Assembly: GCA_047947135.1 (NCBI GenBank)
Contig: CP170457.1
Coordinates: 930,001-994,000, forward strand
Direction of reading: 5' to 3'
Length of the DNA stretch: 64,000 bases
From: Planctobacterium sp047947135
GTDB lineage: Bacteria > Pseudomonadota > Gammaproteobacteria > Enterobacterales > Alteromonadaceae
How positions within the stretch are numbered: position 1 is the first letter of the stretch; every line of letters starts with the position of its first letter. The notes beneath the pieces are model-generated. The model was not told the DNA's origin. It did not search any database and worked only from the letters and a program-made list of their open reading frames with translations. Made by a program: the position numbers and the translations under genes. Shown piece by piece: positions 53,729 through 62,905 of this stretch.

Positions 53729-54692
53729 TTACCCCACTTTCAATGCCCCACATTGGGCGAAGAATCCGCATTTTCAGACCATATTACCGAGACTGCTTTT
53801 TACCAAGTCCTTAGTGGATGTTGAATGGCAGAATTTTGCCACACGTGATGGTGACCGGATTGAATTGGCCTGGTTTAAGCGAGGTGTTACTAAGCCAAAA
53901 GCGGTGGTATGTATTTTTCATGGTTTGGAAGGTTCGGTTAATTCTCACTACATCACCACTTTAGTGCCGAAGCTGAACAATGATTTCTGGGTGGTGGTAG
54001 TGCACTTCCGAGGATGTGGACGTACACCCAATGAATTGCCTCGCTCATATCATTCGGGGGATACCGGCGATGCTCTGGAAGTTGCGGAAAGTCTAAGGCA
54101 GCAATATCCCCATTTACCGCTACATGCTATTGGCTTTTCTTTGGGCGGCAATATGTTGCTTAAATTGCTTGGTGAAAACAGCACCACGTTGTTTAGCTCT
54201 GCGGTGGCGGTGTCGCCACCCTTTAATCTCGCTAAATGTGCTTCGAGTATTTCTAACGGGTTTTCTCGAATATACGAGCGACATCTGCTGCGAAGCATGC
54301 GCCAGCGGTTCAAACAAAAGGCAGTACGGCACAATTATCAGGAATTAATCAATCTATCGGAAGAAAAACTCTTCTCTTTGGATAGTTTCTGGGCGTTTGA
54401 TGAACATATCACAGGACCATTACATGGTTTCAAAGATGCTAATGACTATTACCAAAAAAGTAGTTCAATTTCTTTTATGGCACATATAAATACCAGAACG
54501 TTGGTTCTACATGCCCTTGATGATCCATTTATGAGCCCGGATATTGTGCCCAATAAGCAGCAAATATCAGACAAAGTAACACTTGAAGTGAGTGCTCATG
54601 GCGGCCATGTCGGATTTATGCAAGGGACGCCATGGCGTCCAACTCTATGGTTACCAGGGCGCATCAAACATTACTTTGAGACCGGTAATTAG
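53715..54692 (+). CDS. yheT: YheT family alpha/beta hydrolase
   Basis: 325 residues of the YheT/ABHD1 type. NPHFQTILPRL at the start, HGLEGS (oxyanion), nucleophile Ser in GFSLGGN, Asp in LDDPF, and His in AHGGHVGF. Substrate unknown; an esterase is likely. It overlaps the TIGR02444 gene by 14 bp and precedes yheU (53 bp), keeping the E. coli order yheS-yheT-yheU. Confidence 0.93.
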   Translation: MTKANYPTFNAPHWAKNPHFQTILPRLLFTKSLVDVEWQNFATRDGDRIELAWFKRGVTKPKAVVCIFHGLEGSVNSHYITTLVPKLNNDFWVVVVHFRGCGRTPNELPRSYHSGDTGDALEVAESLRQQYPHLPLHAIGFSLGGNMLLKLLGENSTTLFSSAVAVSPPFNLAKCASSISNGFSRIYERHLLRSMRQRFKQKAVRHNYQELINLSEEKLFSLDSFWAFDEHITGPLHGFKDANDYYQKSSSISFMAHINTRTLVLHALDDPFMSPDIVPNKQQISDKVTLEVSAHGGHVGFMQGTPWRPTLWLPGRIKHYFETGN

Positions 54693-54745
54693 AATGTTAG
54701 TAAGCAGTCACATTTATTGATTTAATTAATTTGAAAAGGAAGTGA

Positions 54746-54979
54746 ATGTTAATACCTTATGACCAGATAAGCGCTGAAGCCCTACTCAATTTAGCCACCT
54801 CTGTGGTGTTACGGGAAGGTACGGACTACGGAGAGTATGAGGTTTCTTTCGAACAAAAGGTGCAGGCCCTGATCGATAAAGTAAAAAAAGGAGAGGCGGT
54901 AATTATGTTTTCAGAAGCGCAGGAAGAAGTCGACATCATTGCCAAGGAGACATTTGAACAACGCCTCCATGGCGAGTAA
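54746..54979 (+). CDS. yheU: YheU family protein (UPF0270)
   Basis: 77 residues with the family pattern MLIPYDQISAEALLNLATS and VLREGTDYGEYE, then EQKVQALIDKVKKGEAVIMFSE. Small acidic cytoplasmic protein of unknown function. Ribosome binding site AAGGAAG. Convergent with the YceI gene 40 bp away. Confidence 0.93.
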   Translation: MLIPYDQISAEALLNLATSVVLREGTDYGEYEVSFEQKVQALIDKVKKGEAVIMFSEAQEEVDIIAKETFEQRLHGE

Positions 54980-55019
54980 CTTTTTTTGACTCAAAAATAA
55001 GAAGATGTTTCTAGCCTGA

Positions 55020-55580
55020 CTACTGTTTATCCAAAAAGAGTGTTGCCGTTACAGGCACCACATAACTGATGGATTTTAATCCGGCAATTTCTCGAAGTTT
55101 CTCTATACCTGCCACCAAATCAAACTGATTTGTCTGAATTAACAGTGGAGACGTTAAAGAAACCACTAAACCATTATTGTCTAGTGCCGCAATTCGCGCC
55201 TTACCGTCGACTTTTTGCTGTTTTCCATTCAATGTCAATGTGCCTTCAAATTCCATGACCATACCAGGGTTAATAGCGCTTAGACTTTGAGTTAATTGCC
55301 CTTCTAATTTAGCAAAGCGATGATTACTTAAATCAAATAGCCATTCGCGCATGCGTTTATTGCGAATTTCAATCCCGGTTTCTACCGAAGCTAAATCGAT
55401 ATTGAGAGAGAATGTTCCATCTGATTGCAACGATCCGGAAAACGACTGCACTGTATGGATCTCGGTAATATGGCTTTGTTTGGTAGATAGAAAATGAATA
55501 GCGCTATTGGCATTATTGACATGCCAGTCTGCAACTGTTTGATAACTAACAAAAAGAAACAAGAATAAATATTTTTGCAT
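55020..55580 (-). CDS. YceI-like exported lipocalin-fold protein
   Basis: 186 residues with a short signal peptide (MQKYLFLFLFVSYQTVA) and a YceI domain: WHVNNANSAIHFLSTKQ, FSLNIDLASVETGIEIRN, RMREWLFD, GTLTLNGKQQKVDG. Family members bind isoprenoid-type lipids in the periplasm. The start at 55580 overlaps the cysQ stop as TAATG, so it is coupled to cysQ. The frame upstream (to 55619) lies in cysQ and would hide the signal peptide. Confidence 0.85.
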   Translation of the reverse strand: MQKYLFLFLFVSYQTVADWHVNNANSAIHFLSTKQSHITEIHTVQSFSGSLQSDGTFSLNIDLASVETGIEIRNKRMREWLFDLSNHRFAKLEGQLTQSLSAINPGMVMEFEGTLTLNGKQQKVDGKARIAALDNNGLVVSLTSPLLIQTNQFDLVAGIEKLREIAGLKSISYVVPVTATLFLDKQ

Positions 55581-56413
55581 TATTTGCTCACCAGTTGATG
55601 AAGGACGATCTGTTGCCAATCAACCCGTTGATCCCCGAGAACGACAAAGTCCGGGTTGATTAAGCTATTTCGTTGATTATAAGTTAATGGTTCAAAATCG
55701 GCGGCTAAAACTTTTCCACCTGCTTCTGACACAATGCACTGAGGAGCGCCGGTATCCCATTCGCCGGTAATGCCTATGCGCAAGAAGACATCCGCTTTGC
55801 CTTCAGCAATAAAGCACGATTTTAAAGAACAACTGCCCAATGGAATGGTGCTATAGATACGGTCCTTGGTCATTTTGGACATGACACGCTCTTTTGGCTG
55901 ACGCCGGCTAATCGCCACCAGTACCTCGCCATTTAGCGGATCATCGAGCTTACGCACGAAAATTCGTTTATCTTCTTTTGGACATTCTTTATATGCGCCA
56001 AAATCTTTACTGGCGAAGTACAGGGCCTCGCCAACGGGCCAATAGATGACGCCAATAACGGGTTGATTGTTTTCAATCAGGGCGATGTTGACAGCAAAAT
56101 CCCCTGAGCGTGCTATAAATTCCTGAGTACCATCTATGGGGTCGACTAACCAATACCGATCCCATTCCTTGCGTTCCCGATAATCAGCATGTTGGGTTTC
56201 TTCAGACATGATTGGAATATCTGGAGTATGCTTTTTCAGGTAATCCGTAATAATTTCATTAGCCTGATAATCCGCAGTAGTTACTGGAGAATCATCATCC
56301 TTAGAGAAGCTTTCGAAATCGCCGGAATCATATATTTTTAGTATGTTACTACCAGCTTTCAAAGCTGCTTTCTTAGCGATATGTAGTAGTGCCTGTCGGG
56401 GATTATCTGTCAC
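55580..56413 (-). CDS. cysQ: 3'(2'),5'-bisphosphate nucleotidase CysQ
   Basis: CysQ removes the 3'-phosphate from PAP, the by-product of sulfate assimilation. An inositol-phosphatase fold with DSPVTTADYQAN, SEET, WLVDPIDGTQEF and EWDTGAPQCIVSEAGG metal-binding motifs. 277 residues. I start at GTG 56413, which matches the family N-terminus. The ATG at 56452 would lie deeper inside nudE (50-bp overlap). Co-transcribed with nudE upstream and the YceI gene downstream. Confidence 0.92.
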   Translation of the reverse strand: MTDNPRQALLHIAKKAALKAGSNILKIYDSGDFESFSKDDDSPVTTADYQANEIITDYLKKHTPDIPIMSEETQHADYRERKEWDRYWLVDPIDGTQEFIARSGDFAVNIALIENNQPVIGVIYWPVGEALYFASKDFGAYKECPKEDKRIFVRKLDDPLNGEVLVAISRRQPKERVMSKMTKDRIYSTIPLGSCSLKSCFIAEGKADVFLRIGITGEWDTGAPQCIVSEAGGKVLAADFEPLTYNQRNSLINPDFVVLGDQRVDWQQIVLHQLVSK

Positions 56414-56972
56414 GTTGTCGATACCATTCTTCAGCCATGTATAGAGCAGCAATGCAACGCGCCTCAGTAAAATCTGGCTGTTGCAGCAATCGCTCTTTAT
56501 CTTCTAATGACCATTCAACCACATCAAGTGGTTCGGGTTCATCTCCGACCAGTTTTTCCGGATACAAATCCGTCGCAATAATGATATGCATGTGGGCGCT
56601 AAAAAATGTCGGTGCCATGGTGACGGTTTTTATATGCTGAAGGTGTTTGGCTCCGTAACCCACTTCTTCTTTGAGTTCGCGATTAGCGGCTTGCAACGGG
56701 GTTTCTCCAGGGTCAATCAAGCCTTTGGGGAAACCAAGCTGATATTCATGCAAGCCAGCAGCATATTCGCGTACCAATAACAACGTGTTGTCGTGAGTGA
56801 AAGGCACGATCATCACCGCTCCACGGCCAGAACCTGCCATGCGTTCAAACACCCTTTGTTCACCGTTACTGAACTCTAACTGGACCTCTTCAACCTTAAA
56901 CAGCCGCGATTTAGCCACAACTTCTCGGTTGTGTATCAGTGGTAAAGTTTTGTCTAATACTGTTTTACTCAT
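56403..56972 (-). CDS. nudE: ADP compounds hydrolase NudE
   Basis: NudE splits ADP-ribose, NADH and related nucleotides. 189 residues with a complete Nudix box, GLIDPGETPLQAANRELKEE then VG, and NudE-type flanks such as GAVMIVPF and LLLVREYAAGLHEYQLGFPK. First gene of a nudE-cysQ-yceI run. Divergent from yrfG, with 53 bp between the starts. Confidence 0.95.
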   Translation of the reverse strand: MSKTVLDKTLPLIHNREVVAKSRLFKVEEVQLEFSNGEQRVFERMAGSGRGAVMIVPFTHDNTLLLVREYAAGLHEYQLGFPKGLIDPGETPLQAANRELKEEVGYGAKHLQHIKTVTMAPTFFSAHMHIIIATDLYPEKLVGDEPEPLDVVEWSLEDKERLLQQPDFTEARCIAALYMAEEWYRQRDR

Positions 56973-57025
56973 TCACTGGTCGCGTTAAGATATTGGAACC
57001 ACTACTATAACTCGTCTATTTTCAA

Positions 57026-57721
57026 ATGCCTACGTTACCTTGGGATCAAATTGACACAGTTTTATTGGATATGGATGGCACATTGCTGGATTTGCATTTT
57101 GACAACCATTTCTGGCTAGATCATCTGCCACTGACACTTGCTGAAATTAAAGGCTGGCCGTTAGAACAGGCTCAAGCGTTTATGATGCAAGAGTATGAAA
57201 AAGTACAAGGCACAATCAGCTGGTATTGTTTGGATTATTGGGCTGACCTGTTACAACTCGATATCATGAAGATGAAACGGGAAATCGAGCATCTGATTAG
57301 TATGCGTGAGGATACTTTGCCCTTTTTAGACGCCCTGCATGAAAGTGGTCGGGAAGTGATATTACTGACCAACGCTCATCCAGATTCGCTGTCTCTTAAA
57401 GTGGAAAAAACACAACTTGACCAGCATATTGATACGCTAATATCAACGCACCAATATGGGGTGACAAAGGAATCTCAGTCCCTTTGGCAAGCTCTGTATG
57501 AGGATTTGCGCTTTGATAAAAAACGTACGTTATTCGTAGATGACAGCCTGACAATATTGGAAGCGGCACAAGATTTTGGTATTGCTCACGTTTTGGCCGT
57601 AGCTAATCCTGATAGTAAACAGGAGCCAAGGGACATTGCGCAGTTTCCAGCAATCTCAGACTATCGCACCCTTATTGCTGATATTTGTGTCAATAAAGTA
57701 GTTAACCTGAGCTCTGGATAA
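57026..57721 (+). CDS. yrfG: GMP/IMP nucleotidase YrfG (HAD superfamily)
   Basis: 231 residues. HAD motif I DMDGTLLDLHFDN, motif II LTNAHP, the Lys region (GVTKESQS) and motif IV FVDDSLTIL. A close match to YrfG, which dephosphorylates GMP and IMP. In E. coli nudE and yrfG are neighbours, as here. It is convergent with gspN, 11 bp apart. Confidence 0.93.
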   Translation: MPTLPWDQIDTVLLDMDGTLLDLHFDNHFWLDHLPLTLAEIKGWPLEQAQAFMMQEYEKVQGTISWYCLDYWADLLQLDIMKMKREIEHLISMREDTLPFLDALHESGREVILLTNAHPDSLSLKVEKTQLDQHIDTLISTHQYGVTKESQSLWQALYEDLRFDKKRTLFVDDSLTILEAAQDFGIAHVLAVANPDSKQEPRDIAQFPAISDYRTLIADICVNKVVNLSSG

Positions 57722-57732
57722 GTACGGCTCTA

Positions 57733-58479
57733 CTAAAAGTTGATTTGATAAAACCCTTGGGCGTCAGGATTGCCAAAGAATCGCGCGGCATCATGAACTT
57801 CTTTTGGTAGCTCAGGGGCAACCCGGAACTTCCCCTGCACACTGATGCTGCCGCTTTTCGCCACGTTAGCGATGGCTTCCAGACCTAGCTGATTGGGTGG
57901 TGTAACTTTTATCTGAATATTACCGCTCTCACACATCAGGTCAGCTTTAAAATTACCCAAAGGTATATTTCCCGCGGTACCCATAACTCCTGAGTTTAGC
58001 CATTCTCCGGTTGCTTGCAGTTGCTCACATTGTTGGGAATAACGGGCCTCTTCCAAATCGACTTTGAATCGTCCTGAGGCGTTAACGGGCAGGGGAATTG
58101 GAAGGTTGGCAATGACCATGTCTGTAGGAATGAAAATTTGCGCATCCTGAGCTGCGATATGATTTGTTGAAAGCGTAAATTGTCCGGCAATGGCAACTTG
58201 GTCTGCTTGACGACGACTACCGCCTTTTAGTTCAGCTGTGAGGTTGCCCACTAGCAATGCCCAGGGAGAAACTGACCAGTCAAGATTATAAATGCGGATA
58301 CCATTTGCATACACAGAGCTGGCGTTGCCGTTCCAAATGGTCCCAGACACGCCTGAAATCGCAACAGTATTAGGTAGGGATAAGCGGGGAATGATTTGCT
58401 GTGCAGGCAAAGTAGCAAGCAAAAAAAGCACATAAAGTACTATTGCAGCAACCGCAATTAGCGGTTTAGAAATGGGCAT
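57733..58479 (-). CDS. gspN: Type II secretion system protein N
   Basis: 248 residues. One N-terminal membrane helix (about 6-24) is followed by a beta-rich periplasmic domain with the GspN signature NLDWSVSPWALLVGNLTAEL. It is an accessory part of the inner-membrane platform, present in some T2SS. Ribosome binding site AAGGA. Unlike the other gsp genes it is separated from its neighbour by 149 bp, filled mainly by a repeat copy. Confidence 0.93.
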   Translation of the reverse strand: MPISKPLIAVAAIVLYVLFLLATLPAQQIIPRLSLPNTVAISGVSGTIWNGNASSVYANGIRIYNLDWSVSPWALLVGNLTAELKGGSRRQADQVAIAGQFTLSTNHIAAQDAQIFIPTDMVIANLPIPLPVNASGRFKVDLEEARYSQQCEQLQATGEWLNSGVMGTAGNIPLGNFKADLMCESGNIQIKVTPPNQLGLEAIANVAKSGSISVQGKFRVAPELPKEVHDAARFFGNPDAQGFYQINF

Positions 58480-58502
58480 AATAATCCTTAAATCTAAAAT
58501 AA

Positions 58503-58586
58503 TCAGTTGGACAACTTGCAGAGTGGTCTTGGCAGCCTTACCTGATGGGTGAACTGCGGAGCATTCAAAGTATTGTGTATTTTCAT
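58503..58586 (-). CDS. 27-codon reading frame inside repeat copy B
   Basis: An ATG at 58586 preceded by AAGG (7-nt spacing) opens 27 codons beginning MKIHNTLNAPQFTHQVRL and stopping 23 bp before gspN. The same frame is open in repeat copy A but lacks the ATG (CTA instead). Differences between copies include four silent changes and several replacements, so coding selection is not shown. It may simply be repeat sequence. Confidence 0.2.
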   Translation of the reverse strand: MKIHNTLNAPQFTHQVRLPRPLCKLSN

Positions 58587-58632
58587 GTGGTTACCTTGTA
58601 TTTAGAGCGGCCAGCTGATTAATTTAGGTTAA
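58532..58632 (-). repeat. 101-bp dispersed repeat, copy B (between gspM and gspN)
   Basis: 86 of 101 bases match copy A at 23729-23829 without gaps. Positions 2-4 of the element form the gspM stop codon. Without it, the gspM-gspN gap would be about 48 bp, so it looks like an insertion into the secretion operon. The end distal to gspM forms an imperfect GCAG...CTGC hairpin. Confidence 0.9.
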
Positions 58633-59108
58633 ATCTTACTTAATTTTAATCGTCTGACTTTTATGTTGCCCGGGACGTCTGACTCCGAAATATCCGCCTC
58701 CACAATGCTGATTCCGGTTTGCTCAATGGCGTTAAGCCAGGCAATTACATCGTTAAAACGGGCATTGTCTACCCAGACTTGAATTTCATCACCTTGTGGC
58801 TGCATACGGGTTATAGTGATATCAAATCGTGCAGCCGTTTGATTAACTGTTTGAGGTAGTGAACCGTTAAAGTTGCTGGCGCCGCTATTGGAACTGCGTA
58901 GCTGTATCACTTTATTGGCATTTTGTTTGACCCAAGTGAGCAGTTCAGACTGGCTTTTAACTGCAAGTCTGTTGGTTTCGATGCTGTTTGTAATAGGTGC
59001 GTAAATTAAAGCGTAAATTAATCCGATAGTGACAAACACAACGGCGATAGCCACCATTTTTTGTTCTCGCTCAGATAGTTGTGCAAACCGCTTTTTTAAT
59101 TGTTCCAC
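58629..59108 (-). CDS. gspM: Type II secretion system protein M
   Basis: 159 residues. A cytoplasmic N-terminus (LKKRFAQLSEREQKMV), one membrane helix (about 19-38) and a periplasmic ferredoxin-like domain. GspM pairs with GspL in the inner-membrane platform. It starts 5 bp after gspL. The stop codon lies in repeat copy B. Confidence 0.93.
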   Translation of the reverse strand: MEQLKKRFAQLSEREQKMVAIAVVFVTIGLIYALIYAPITNSIETNRLAVKSQSELLTWVKQNANKVIQLRSSNSGASNFNGSLPQTVNQTAARFDITITRMQPQGDEIQVWVDNARFNDVIAWLNAIEQTGISIVEADISESDVPGNIKVRRLKLSKI

Positions 59109-59113
59109 TGTAC

Positions 59114-60307
59114 TTAGCTCCTAATGGCCAATGAGCCGATGACTTGCTCGTCGCGGTTATTGATAGCGCCTTGTTCGACAGTAAATCCTTGTTGTTCTGC
59201 AAGCCTTTTGAAGGACTCTAAGGCTTCGTAACTGCCAGCGACAGCCTGCATCCGTATTTCACTGCGACCTTTATCAAAACGCATTGACTGCGGCTTAATG
59301 TCGCTTTGCGCAAACGCTGACTCAAGCTGCGACAACATAGCCAGCATTGAAATTCCGCTTCCTGCTTGTTGCATGGCCGTCAGTTTCTGTGACATTTGTG
59401 AGCGCACATTGACAATTCGTCGTGCATTTGGGAATGCGCGTTTATATTCTGCAACGATTTGCTGCTGTAATTGTTCTGTCTGACTACTTAGCTGACTGGC
59501 CTCGATACCTTTATCAATAAAGGTAGTTAATACCGCAACACCAGCAAGTATGGCAGCTAAACGCCACTGGTGGGTCGCAGCCGAGCGCTGTTTTTTGACC
59601 TTATAGCGATCTTGCAATAAATTAACGTTACAACGGATGGCATTTTCCGCTAGCAGCTGCATTGGCAGCACAGACGGCACCAGTTGTTTATCCACGTTAG
59701 CGACTGTCACCATGTCGATGTCTGTACCGGCACTCAAGACGATGGGCTGCTCATGAGTTTTAGCTTCCACTGACATCAACTCAGATACCCATGATACTTC
59801 TGCGACAAAACCAGAAAAAGTCCCGGTTCTGACCAGAACTTCGTCATTGAGCTGGATGCCAAACCAGTCACTTTCTGGCTCTGGTAACGCCAATACATCT
59901 GGCAACATTTTTTGACAATGGAGTCCAGCCTTTTGCAAGGCGTCGAGCCAGCTCTGCATTTTTTGGTGGGCCACAACCAGTACTTGCTGTTGAGTTCCCT
60001 GACGTTCTGCTAAAGCAAAAAAGTGTTGCTCCACATTGCCGACAACATCGTCTTCCAGCATATATGGAATAGCTTGCAGAATTTTACGCGAGGCTTTGGC
60101 AGGCAAGTCCAGTGAAATCAATTTGACATCGCAAGCAGGTACTAAGGCGATAACCTGATCAGCATTAACCCGATCGGACAACGTCGATAGCTCTGTATGA
60201 GACGCTAATTCACCTGAGGCAATTATATCATTTTGTTCACTCGACCAGGCCAGCCATTGGATGTGTTCATCCGCTGAGCCGCTGAACCGAATTACCAGAT
60301 GTTGCAC
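59114..60307 (-). CDS. gspL: Type II secretion system protein L
   Basis: 397 residues. A cytoplasmic actin-like domain (1-240), which binds the GspE ATPase, a membrane helix (about 248-265) and a periplasmic ferredoxin-like domain ending GSLAIRS. The ATG overlaps the gspK stop as TAATG. Part of the gspF-N operon. Confidence 0.94.
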   Translation of the reverse strand: MQHLVIRFSGSADEHIQWLAWSSEQNDIIASGELASHTELSTLSDRVNADQVIALVPACDVKLISLDLPAKASRKILQAIPYMLEDDVVGNVEQHFFALAERQGTQQQVLVVAHQKMQSWLDALQKAGLHCQKMLPDVLALPEPESDWFGIQLNDEVLVRTGTFSGFVAEVSWVSELMSVEAKTHEQPIVLSAGTDIDMVTVANVDKQLVPSVLPMQLLAENAIRCNVNLLQDRYKVKKQRSAATHQWRLAAILAGVAVLTTFIDKGIEASQLSSQTEQLQQQIVAEYKRAFPNARRIVNVRSQMSQKLTAMQQAGSGISMLAMLSQLESAFAQSDIKPQSMRFDKGRSEIRMQAVAGSYEALESFKRLAEQQGFTVEQGAINNRDEQVIGSLAIRS

Positions 60308-61263
60308 TACAGCTTTCCTCCAAACTCTCGACCTATCACAGAAACGCTTTCATTCTCTACCCTGAATTTGGTAGACATGGAAAATGTGGCGTCATTGTAA
60401 CTGCTCTTAACATGTAAAATAAAATATTCTGTCTCAGTAACGAACCATTTTTGTTGTTCTGCAGTGAGTCCTGCAGCTGCGATGGCACTATCTGAGAGAA
60501 AACTACTGATATCTTCATAGGGTATGTTGCTGATAACATTTTCCGCATCGGCAATTGACATTCCCGTTAAACCAGCCAACAGTGGTGCTTTCTCAGGTGT
60601 CAATGTGTTCACATTGATCTTCAGTTCTGTCTCATTCGGAATAACGCATAGCAGAGGTAATAAATCTGGCAGCCATTTAGGCTCAATGCCTTTGACTAAG
60701 CGTAACTCACTTTTGTTGGTCATTAACCCATTGGCGGCAATATAAGGTGGCACCAGCGATTCGTATTCAGGATCTTCGGCACCATAACTACCAAACGGAA
60801 TACTATCTTCATCCAACCAGTCTACCAAGGCATCTCTGATGATATCCGCGTTATATGAGGGAATATTAAAATTATCTTCTTGTCCGAGTAAGTTGCGAAA
60901 AGCGCGGATCTCATCGGTTTTTTGATTATTTCCTTGGTCCCGAAACAAACCATTAAGGTTGAAGCAAGCTCGTAAATCCTCCAAAGTAGCCTGAATACCG
61001 CCATTAGGCATAGGGAAGGTGATATCTTCCTGCGCCCAAGGCTGGGTGCTATCAATGGGATCTTTTTGCTGAATAAGTTGTGAAATGGTTTTTTTGGCAT
61101 ATTGTTCAGCGCCCATGGCGTACCAATAGGCCTGATTATTGTCTTTTATATTGGTGCTGCGAACTAAATGCAATTGCAGCCGCCCGGCCATTTCGGTCGC
61201 CAACACAGCGACAATAGCAACAATAAGTAATACGATGATAAGGGCGACGCCACGTTGCTTCAT
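60307..61263 (-). CDS. gspK: Type II secretion minor pseudopilin K
   Basis: 318 residues. A prepilin leader MKQRG followed by VALIIVLLIVAIVAVLATEM; as usual for GspK, Glu at +5 is missing. A large alpha domain (SAM-like repeats) includes LNVNTL-type (here INVNTLTPEKAP) and the calcium-site region. GspK caps the pseudopilus tip with I and J. The open frame runs about 300 bp further upstream over gspJ, but the leader fixes the ATG at 61263, which overlaps the gspJ stop (ATGA). Confidence 0.94.
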   Translation of the reverse strand: MKQRGVALIIVLLIVAIVAVLATEMAGRLQLHLVRSTNIKDNNQAYWYAMGAEQYAKKTISQLIQQKDPIDSTQPWAQEDITFPMPNGGIQATLEDLRACFNLNGLFRDQGNNQKTDEIRAFRNLLGQEDNFNIPSYNADIIRDALVDWLDEDSIPFGSYGAEDPEYESLVPPYIAANGLMTNKSELRLVKGIEPKWLPDLLPLLCVIPNETELKINVNTLTPEKAPLLAGLTGMSIADAENVISNIPYEDISSFLSDSAIAAAGLTAEQQKWFVTETEYFILHVKSSYNDATFSMSTKFRVENESVSVIGREFGGKL

Positions 61264-61880
61264 GTTGAATTTGAACTCCGGGACAAAGCAAATTCGCGTA
61301 CTAGCAAACCGAACTCCTGAGTGGCCATTTCTATTCTTATGAGCGTCGGCAAGACTGTACCCGTATAGGTCTCTTCCCACTCTACTGCCCCGTCGGCATC
61401 GACCACCATATAGGAAATTTGTAGATCTTCGACATTTTCTAATAACACCCGGATTTTTGCTTCCGTACCAACGACATTGTCTACATAGTTGCCGTAAAGG
61501 CGCTGTAATTCGTTTTCTTGAAGACGATAGCCTACGGCTTGCAAAGTGCTTCTGGGAAGTATCCACTGAGGGTTTTCACGCCCTGCTCGGACAAAAAGAA
61601 TTCCGTCAGCATCACTTTCAGCTACGTTCAGACCACCACTGAAAACCGCCTTGTTCTCCTGCCCTTGCACTCTCGCTGGGCGGGGCACGACCTGCTGTAA
61701 GTCGCGCTCCAGAATCATCATTGCGCGCTGCAATTTTTGTAATTCATCAAATCGTTTTGACGAGGTGCTGTCAGTCGACAAGATGGTATTTAATACGCTG
61801 TTACTGGCCAGGCCGATAAGTGTCACTATCGCCACAGATACTAAGATTTCCAGTAAGGTAAAGCCTGAACTGTGTTTCAT
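61260..61880 (-). CDS. gspJ: Type II secretion minor pseudopilin J
   Basis: 206 residues. A prepilin leader MKHSSG then FTLLEILVSVAIVTLIGL with Glu+5. The body contains LQRAMMILERDLQQVVPRPAR, typical of GspJ. It forms the pseudopilus tip complex with I and K. It overlaps gspI and gspK by 4 bp each. Confidence 0.95.
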   Translation of the reverse strand: MKHSSGFTLLEILVSVAIVTLIGLASNSVLNTILSTDSTSSKRFDELQKLQRAMMILERDLQQVVPRPARVQGQENKAVFSGGLNVAESDADGILFVRAGRENPQWILPRSTLQAVGYRLQENELQRLYGNYVDNVVGTEAKIRVLLENVEDLQISYMVVDADGAVEWEETYTGTVLPTLIRIEMATQEFGLLVREFALSRSSNST

Positions 61881-62260
61881 AGTGTAATGGCTGCTGGTCG
61901 TGGGTTGGCGAAAAAGGTAACCACACTGGTGGCAATGTTTTCACCCTGTGGATCGGTGCTGACAACCACTTCTACCTGACGCAGATCTTTATCCTGAGTT
62001 TCTGTTACCCGTTGCTGCCAGTACCAGGTTCGTCCAGCCATATCTTCACTGCCGCGTTTGTTATTTTGCGGTGGCCAGGCATTTTCGACTTGTGCTTGTT
62101 GCAAACGGTTGTTGGCAATCCAGGTGGCAAACGTCAGTTCTTCTAAGACGGAAATACCCCGAAGGTGATCGCTGGCGGCTTTCATTATAGATGTTGAGGT
62201 CAGGGCGAAAATCGCAATTGCCGCCATCACTTCTAATAATGTCATGCCACGCTGCTTCAT
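61877..62260 (-). CDS. gspI: Type II secretion minor pseudopilin I
   Basis: 127 residues. A prepilin leader MKQRG then MTLLEVMAAIAIFAL, and the family blocks TFATWIANNRLQQAQ and GRTWYWQQRV. Tip component that starts pseudopilus assembly. It overlaps gspH and gspJ by 4 bp each. Confidence 0.95.
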   Translation of the reverse strand: MKQRGMTLLEVMAAIAIFALTSTSIMKAASDHLRGISVLEELTFATWIANNRLQQAQVENAWPPQNNKRGSEDMAGRTWYWQQRVTETQDKDLRQVEVVVSTDPQGENIATSVVTFFANPRPAAITL

Positions 62261-62877
62261 ATTGAATCCAATGGGCCTTCTAACTCTAATGGTGGGAAGT
62301 CGACACCGTTTACTCGAAAATAAGCGACCTCGGCGGGTCCGTACAATGGTTCAAACTTAAATATCAGACTAAATGGTGTGAACTCACCGCTGGAGAAAAT
62401 GAATATTTGGGGAGGCTCTTGCAGTTCCTCCTCCTCTTCGCCAATTTGGGTTTCTTCGTCCGATACGCTAAGTTCTTCATCAAAAACAGACTGATCAAAA
62501 AGCTCATCTTCATTGATCCAAGGTAAGCCATCTAGCTGCAGCTCCAGCCCCAGGTCTTCATGTAGTGTTTGCGAAGTAAACAGTTGTTGATTGGTGATGG
62601 GTTGCCACTTTTGCTCATCATCTAAAAAAAGAAAAAGATATTGATTATCTTCAGGCTCTATACGCAATCCCAACTGTTGTTGATTGAGTACTGCAAAGTC
62701 GACAGCCAGATCGAATACTTGTTGAAAGCGACGAGCTTCTTTTTCCAGCCGGTCATCTTCACTGCTGGGGGTAAAACTCACTACGGTAATCATTGCCATG
62801 GTGCCGATAATGACCAGCACCACCATGATTTCAATGAGGGAGAACCCTTTGGCTAAAGCAACGCGATTGGCAGTCAT
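62257..62877 (-). CDS. gspH: Type II secretion minor pseudopilin H
   Basis: 206 residues, somewhat longer than many GspH. A prepilin leader ending ALAKG then FSLIEIMVVLVIIGTMAMI. The globular part carries an unusual acidic insert (about 130-155, with SDEETQIGEEEEELQEPP) before the final strands. It links the tip complex to GspG. It follows gspG after 28 bp. Confidence 0.93.
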   Translation of the reverse strand: MTANRVALAKGFSLIEIMVVLVIIGTMAMITVVSFTPSSEDDRLEKEARRFQQVFDLAVDFAVLNQQQLGLRIEPEDNQYLFLFLDDEQKWQPITNQQLFTSQTLHEDLGLELQLDGLPWINEDELFDQSVFDEELSVSDEETQIGEEEEELQEPPQIFIFSSGEFTPFSLIFKFEPLYGPAEVAYFRVNGVDFPPLELEGPLDSI

Positions 62878-62905
62878 AAATCTCGGTTCGCAGATGCAAT
62901 GAGAC

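Noticed and set aside
61264..61566. A 101-residue N-terminal extension of gspK
   Set aside because: The extra codons overlap gspJ out of frame and read as Arg/Ser-rich noise. The prepilin leader MKQRG fixes the start at 61263.
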